Shown here in pieces: positions 58,849 to 64,000 of a DNA stretch of 64,000 nt. Numbering within the stretch: position 1 is the first letter of the stretch; the number at the start of each line of letters is the position of its first letter. Position numbers and translations under genes: made by a program. Under the pieces are notes generated by a model. That model searched no databases, was not told the origin of the DNA, and saw only the letters and a list, made by a program, of their open reading frames with translations. The DNA is from Nymphaea colorata (Eukaryota > Streptophyta > Magnoliopsida > Nymphaeales > Nymphaeaceae): NCBI RefSeq assembly GCF_008831285.2, contig NC_045149.1:11370417-11434416 (forward strand). The letters run 5' to 3'.

Positions 58849-58913
58849 AACGGGTGAAATTTCACCCCGTTTGATACATCGTGAGACGGGCGGGTGAAAT
58901 TTCACCCGCCCGT
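58849..58913. repeat. two adjacent palindromes in the Harbinger right end
   Basis: 58886-58913 is a perfect 28-bp palindrome with half-site ACGGGCGGGTGAAA. Just before it, 58849-58869 (ACGGGTGAAATTTCACC...) is a near-perfect 21-bp palindrome with the same GGTGAAATTTCACC core. Further GTGAAATTT/AAATTTCACC copies lie at 58824 and 58917. Confidence 0.9.
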
Positions 58914-59279
58914 ACAAATTTCACCCCTTCCTCTCATTTTACACCGGCAATCAAACGGGCCTTTAAGGTAACTTTTGATGCATAGAACAACAAAATTACT
59001 ATGGAAAAATTACCGTGGAAAAACACATGGTAATTACCGTCGTACTTTTGATGCATGGGAATTTTTCTCCAAATCAATGAAAAACACATGGTAAAGTTTT
59101 ATGTGTTTGATGTTGCAGGAGAAATAGTACGAACATGGAGAAATTTCTTTGATGCACTGTATTTTTCCTGCATCAAACGGTGCCTAAGAGACTATGCCAA
59201 AAATAACTTTCTTAGAACTAGAAATCAATTGTTGTCTTCTTTGACTTAGCTGTTCGAAAGAAAACACGAAAATACAAAC

Positions 59280-59625
59280 ATTTAAAGCTTTAAACAAAAA
59301 CTCTGTTTCTCTTTCAGAATGCCAATACGAACAAAACACGTTCTCCCCGTGTTTTATTTGCCTTTTTCGTTTTTTTCATTTTTTCATGTTGTTTGTTTTA
59401 ATGCCAAACTGCTTGTTTTCATTTTCCTTTTTATTTGTTGCAAACCAACTTGTTTGTTGATGTTTGTGTTATTAATTTCTCACTTATTTTATTTTTCTCT
59501 ACTTTTCAGTTTTAAAATTTTTAAAAAAATTACTGTTTTTTTTTGTTTTTTTTTTCCCTTTTTTTCAAGCTAGCCGTAGAAAAACGTGGCCGTTTTACAC
59601 AAGAAGGTTTTTTGTGACTATGGTT
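59280..59625. repeat. dispersed repeat shared with 51440-51640
   Basis: A longer copy of the unclassified repeat described at 51440, including TTTTTTTCAAGCTAGCCG and TTGTGACTATGG at the right. It starts immediately outside the Harbinger element. Confidence 0.6.
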
Positions 59626-60012
59626 TAGGCTGCCCAAATTGTCAAATTTAGTTGATCCAACATCTCGTAGCTGTTAGGGGAAGGGGAATCCATTGACTTA
59701 GTGTAGATTTGAATCTACATGAAGGATTTGGCTGAACCCCTTTGGATCTAGGTCTCTGCCAAATAGACGGATACTGAACTTGTCTAAATTTTTGGGTATG
59801 TGTAGTTTTTGTTGTTGGAAAGAGGAATAGATTTGGCAGCAGTATTTGGGTACAGATAGACCGAATTATTGCATCAAGGCACTCAAGCTGACCATCCCTA
59901 CGAGGATTGTAGAATTGAGCCGAATAACACAGACTTTAGTACTGAAACTCCGGGACGTCGGTAAAAATGAACTTTCACCAACGGTCATTTTTTCACGCGT
60001 AGATGAACCCAC

Positions 60013-60061
<49 letters not shown>

Positions 60062-61137
60062 CTAGAAACATGCATGGCTTGAGATTATGCATGCTACTCA
60101 ATTTAGTAGTCTAACTATGCATTCCACATAGAAACAAGCTAGCTAACTAACTGTGTTCACCTGATCTTCTTCTGTTTAATCTTCATAAGTTGAATCTTGG
60201 CTCAATTCACATAAAGGACCAACCCAAATTTCAACACGTCAAGTTTTAATTCGACTGATTTTGTTAGCAGAAGTATGAATAAAATGCAGCTAATCAAAGT
60301 GATAGAAGATCTGAGTTATAAATTAAGGATAAATCAAATATTGTTAAGAAAAACATGTATAAAACCCACAGATTTCCTTGTTGATCAGCTGCCCTTCTTA
60401 CTATGGTCAAAGTCTCCGTCCCATCAATCCAAGTCAACAACTGTTAAAAGGCTCCCAGAACAACACAACAAATTAAAGTTCTCACAGGCCAAAAAGCGAT
60501 CTTCCAGAAGCGGCGGTTCCTTATTTTCGTTTGAACGGATTGAAAAGAGAAGAATATAAATATATCAGCCCAATCTACCTAACTTATGGTTGTATAACAA
60601 AAACAGGCTCTTTAAGTTTGAATTTTCTGTCGTGTGATCACAGATTTTTGTCATGCTGCTTCAAATGGTTAAATGGAGCACATTCAAGTCTGTATGCTTT
60701 GTTCTCAGCCACTTCAAAAGTTGAAATAATGTTTCTTGAACTTTCTTTACCAAATCCGTTTTGTCCTACTTTTTATCAAATTAAGGCTGCAAATTTCACC
60801 ATGGCGAGGTAGCGAAGGCATGTTTTGGATGATATATGGGCAATTGCTCACACCAGCCTACATAAATTGCCATATCTATACATAGATACCCCTTTAATTT
60901 TTCTTCATTTATATAAAAGCTTGGAATTAAATTATTAGTGTCCTTTAACCAGAATTTTTTTTGCTCCTCCATTTTCATGGAGGTGGCAGGAATAGTTAAT
61001 CATTCATTAGAAGCATTCTCTGAAGTCAATTTAATGTACTTTTTCTAATGGTGGAGTGCCTGTAGACAAGTTTAATGTTTTTGCATCCCTCGATTCTTTC
61101 CTATACATATCATTTTTTCTCGATAACTTTGGGAGCT
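59626..61137. other. intergenic DNA
   Basis: No gene supported. TA microsatellite at 60016-60059. At about 60836-60975 there is a copy of the GGCAATTGC...ACACCAGCCTACATAAATTGCC repeat family also seen at 61848. Confidence 0.45.
60016..60059. repeat. (TA)n microsatellite
   Basis: Uninterrupted TA repeat of about 44 bases. Confidence 0.95.
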
Positions 61138-61322
61138 CAGGGGCAGAGTCAAAAAATTTTTATGAGGCGGTCGAATTAAAGTTTTTAAATTTTGACTAAA
61201 GCCGAAATATCATTTTTTAAAATGTTTATATAGAACAAGCGAAATTTACACGCATATTTTTTAAAAAAAAAAATTGAGGTGGGGCCAAAGCCCATGCAGG
61301 CCCTACCCTGGCTTCGCCCCTG
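61138..61322. mobile_element. small hAT-like MITE, CAGGGGC ends
   Basis: 185 bp with left end CAGGGGCAGAGTC and right end GGCTTCGCCCCTG, an inverted pair. This is a form common in plant genomes (CAGGGGCGGAGCCAG type). The 8-bp flanks do not match well, so the target duplication is decayed. Confidence 0.6.
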
Positions 61323-61816
61323 CAGAACCTATCTTCCAGCAGATCTGATTGAAAGATTACAATATAGCTCACATATCAAGGAGACAGTTCATTCTTGAAA
61401 GTTTCATAGAGGGATCACTGAGCAGTTTGTATGGCATGGCCCTTCAAAGGGACAATGAGTTGGTGGTGGAAATGACCAAAATGCCTATATAGCTACCATT
61501 TCTGGCATAAGGGCAAAAATGGAATAAGAAAAAAATACCCCATGTGAAATGCCAAAATGCCCATGTAGTTAAAACCACACTTAGTTTTACCATCCGACCT
61601 GCTTAATGCCAGAACTTGATAAACGTCAATTATTATACCACTTTTAGCAACAACAAATACAGCTTCAACTGCATTTTAACCATACCAAAACTACTAATAC
61701 GTTTTCATTATCACTAAAAACTTTAGGCGCATCTTAGAGAAGCTTGTTTCTTCAAATATTCTTCGCATAGGATTTTTATGCCGAGAAGTGATACCACTTA
61801 CTGGTAGAGCCACCGG
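61323..61816. other. intergenic DNA
   Basis: Nothing recognised. Confidence 0.4.
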
Positions 61817-61992
61817 CAGCGGCAGAGCTACCTTGTAGTTGGTGCGGGCAATTGCCTACACCAGCCCATGAAATTTACTTTATTTGTATATAGACACTTT
61901 ATTAATTCCAGTTTTTTACATATGAATACTCTTTAAAGTTTGAAATTTAAACTTAAAGGATTCCTGCCTAAAAAATTTCTGCCTCAGCCACT
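61817..61992. mobile_element. small hAT-like MITE, CAGYGGC ends
   Basis: The left end CAGCGGCAGAGC and the right end, reverse complement CAGTGGCTGAGGC, are inverted. The interior contains the GGCAATTGCCTACACCAGCC sequence that recurs, without clear ends, at 1155, 41795 and 60838. Confidence 0.5.
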
Positions 61993-62898
61993 GACACCTT
62001 AACTATTAGTCTAGTTTTGGATGTTACATGGATTGCAGTTTTATGCACGTGAAATATTGTTCTGGTTGCTTTTGAATCTTCCTGGCTCTGGAGCCAGTTG
62101 TTTGAGTCAAGAAAGCAACTACTTCTTCCTTTTTGACCACAAGTCTGAATGTTGACGGAGGATTGATCAACAGGAGCTATTCAGTCTTATCCTTATGCTA
62201 ATTAAAAAGGGTCTGCTGCCCAATCATTGATTATGTGGAATATTCACTATACAGTAAAGTAAAGTTTGAAATAAGCATGATCCAACTCAGTGCCTAACAT
62301 GCATACTCTTTAACTTCTAAAAGTGGCTCCTCTTCGTAATCGTTTAACCAACGGGGTTGGATCCTGAACTGCCAAATGCCTGTGGAAATCCGGTCAGACT
62401 GCATACATGAAGCTAGACTTTGGCCTCCCAAATGAACCCTGCTGGAGTCAATCCACTTGCAGCCCTGTGAATATCCTCCCATGTGCTGTAATAACTCGAT
62501 TTTTTATGTCTTCATATACATATAATATAGGAAAGTTGGTAAAAAGCATGCCATTTGGAAACAAGACAAAAACTTGTCTAATTAAATTTATTTATAAAAT
62601 GTTTCTTTTGCAATGTAACCTTATAGATATAATCTTAAGAGAGACTATGTGATAAAAATATATTAAATTAGTTGTATTCTTACCTAAATAATTTTTTTAA
62701 TAATTAAAAAACGGCTCTTATAATATCAAAATTTTGATAGTAGAAAGATCAATTTTTTTTTTTACAAAAATGACTTAAACTAAAACAGGACTTATATTAA
62801 ATTATATTTATAAATACAATAGAAGGTTCACATTTTGTTTGAATCACTTTTTAACAAGAATTTAAAAGGTCTACTTTCCATCACTTACCAAGTGGCCT
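61993..62898. other. intergenic DNA
   Basis: No gene confirmed. The minus-strand ORF 62294-62482 follows a TTCACAG acceptor-like site and reads CKWIDSSRVHLGGQSLASCM; I recognise no family. Confidence 0.35.
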
Positions 62899-62939
62899 GA
62901 TGCTCTCAAATGCTTCACACGTAAACTCTGCATTAGTCA

Positions 62940-62995
<56 letters not shown>

Positions 62996-63286
62996 CCAAC
63001 CCACTCTCATTCTCTCTGTTGTTCATTCTCTTCTTTCCCTTTGATCTCTTACGCCTCACCCCTTTTTTCCTTCTCTCTTTTTTCCCCTGGCCCCTTTCTC
63101 ACCATCAGTGGAGCAGCTCTGTTTCTCTGCATCGGGCATGGCCAACACATCCCCAATGATATGTTGGCCATGGCCAAAGCATACATGTAAGACCAAAAAT
63201 TTGAAACACTTTGAGGAGGTGAGACAGCATGTGTGAGCGAGAGTCTGATGCGGTGTTTATGTGCATCCACTGCATTTGAGAGCATC
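62899..63286. repeat. foldback element with 15-bp perfect terminal inverted repeats
   Basis: GATGCTCTCAAATGC at 62899-62913 is exactly inverted at 63272-63286; the similarity continues imperfectly inward. It encloses a TC microsatellite (62941-62992) and a hairpin near 63137-63175 with arms ATGGCCAACACAT / ATATGTTGGCCAT. No coding evidence. Confidence 0.55.
62941..62992. repeat. (TC)n microsatellite
   Basis: TC repeat of about 52 bases with one TTTC break near the left. Confidence 0.95.
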
Positions 63287-63299
63287 CGACCAGTTTCAT

Positions 63300-63650
63300 A
63301 TCAGATGAAGTCAAGCCCTCCAGTAATTAGGGCCAGAAGTCCGGCAAAAAAGAATTAGCCAAGGCAAGATCCTTGGCTAAAACACACTTTTAGCTGCGGC
63401 CATGAACAGAACCTTTAGGCTAGGTAATAACTGTGGCTGACAAGTGACAAGGTCATTAGCTAGGGCAAGAAACCCATGGTCTTACGAGTAGACGCATACT
63501 TAACCCTGGCCAAAAAGTTTTAACCATAGTGTATGCGGCCACTGCGTGCTTAACCTATCTTTTAGCCAACACAAGCATGGCGCCCGAGGTATATTTAGCC
63601 AGTGACAATTAGCTACGGTTTTTGCCTTGGCTAATGACATACCCACACAA
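63300..63650. repeat. repeat with dispersed TTAGCCAAGGC motifs, CACTA-like
   Basis: AGCCAAGGCAAGATC, CCTTGGCTAA, TTAGCTAGGGCAAG, TTTTAGCCAACAC, TTAGCCAGTGAC and GCCTTGGCTAATG recur in both orientations. This is the pattern of subterminal repeats of a CACTA-type element, but no CACTA end was seen, so the class is inferred. Confidence 0.4.
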
Positions 63651-64000
63651 TCAAACGTTACCATAGAAAAAAAAAACGAAGAAATCTACGTGTTCTTGCT
63701 TGCAACTAAAAGTTTTGCACCTTTATTATGGAGGCTGCACAGGGATTCTGAAGCAATCACTGCTGGGAGAGAGGTCTTCCCAGCCTTTATTACGAGAATA
63801 TGTACATGGAATGAAAAAACTGCACATATAATCGTTCACATTTCGTACCTTAATTTACAAGGAAATTGCTTTCTATATATGGATACGTCTATGATTAGTA
63901 GCTTTTTCACAACCTAAACATATATGCGTGGCCTCTATATCCTTTGGAACTTAGAATATATTTCTAAAATATTGAGAAAAAGAACATATATATATATATA
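63651..64000. other. intergenic DNA at the window end
   Basis: No gene supported; the sequence ends in a TA run (from about 63987). Confidence 0.4.

Larger units (their letters stand above)
53716..59184 (-). mobile_element. PIF/Harbinger DNA transposon
   Basis: Left end GGGTCCGTTTGATGCA after TTA (53713-53715); right end, in reverse complement, GGCACCGTTTGATGCA next to TAA (59185-59187). Between them on the minus strand lie the two standard Harbinger genes, Myb/SANT-like ORF1 (57105-56480) and DDE transposase (55970-54651), plus a small third ORF (54588-54355). A second, inner pair of similar ends (about 53816 GGCTCAGTTTGATAC and 58961 GGCAATCAAACGGGCC) suggests the autonomous element may have inserted into a related MITE, so the true border is uncertain. 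Both main genes carry stops or a frameshift. Confidence 0.7.

Overview
This is nuclear DNA from a flowering plant. The evidence is split genes with GT/AG introns, an alpha-expansin and an ERF-type AP2 transcription factor, long AT-rich intergenic DNA, many TA/GA microsatellites, and plant-type transposons (CACTA/En-Spm, PIF/Harbinger, hAT-like MITEs, Copia, a very long LTR family). I cannot name the species. Only two genes look intact and host-like; most of the rest is nested or decayed transposon sequence.

Layout. 1-3.0 kb: intergenic. 3.0-6.2 kb: a three-exon alpha-expansin gene (+), TATA box at 3037, with a Tourist-like MITE in intron 2. 6.4-7.4 kb: a PIF/Harbinger-type non-autonomous element carrying most of a histone H4 coding sequence between purine-rich and pyrimidine-rich arms. 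10.3-23.4 kb: a decayed CACTA element on the minus strand (CACTA terminus at 10271, TNP1-like gene, TNP2-like transposase), into which a Copia element (11.05-14.4 kb) and a 3.0-kb solo LTR (14963-17985) were inserted. The solo LTR splits the TNP1-like reading frame and has a 5-bp target duplication. 25-27 kb: an unassigned exon, an LCAT/phospholipase-like gene fragment and a CACTA-like end.

29.7-34.0 kb: a second copy of the same long solo LTR. Its 3' half plus about 114 bp of flank has been inverted in place, as shown by its TGAAG target duplication, one copy of which is now inverted. A hAT-like MITE sits inside it, and the first LTR preserves the empty site. 36-41 kb: several hAT-like and Tourist-like MITEs. 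42959-43660 (-): an intronless ERF gene of the ERF1/group IX type with a plausible promoter to its right. 44-52 kb: intergenic, with a TRIM/LTR-like remnant (46.6 kb) and degenerate GAGCTCGA-rich and GGGCC-rich repeats. 53.7-59.2 kb: a nearly complete PIF/Harbinger element with a three-exon DDE transposase (nonsense mutations), a Myb/SANT-like ORF1, an extra small ORF with an RNase H1-type hybrid-binding domain, and an unidentified spliced-looking membrane-protein exon. 59-64 kb: small MITEs, a foldback element and intergenic DNA.

The two host genes are unrelated in function (cell-wall loosening; ethylene/jasmonate-type transcription control) and are about 37 kb apart. I found no rRNA, tRNA gene, CRISPR array or bacterial-type operon. 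The most informative material is the dated nesting of transposons and the host gene pieces carried inside DNA transposons.
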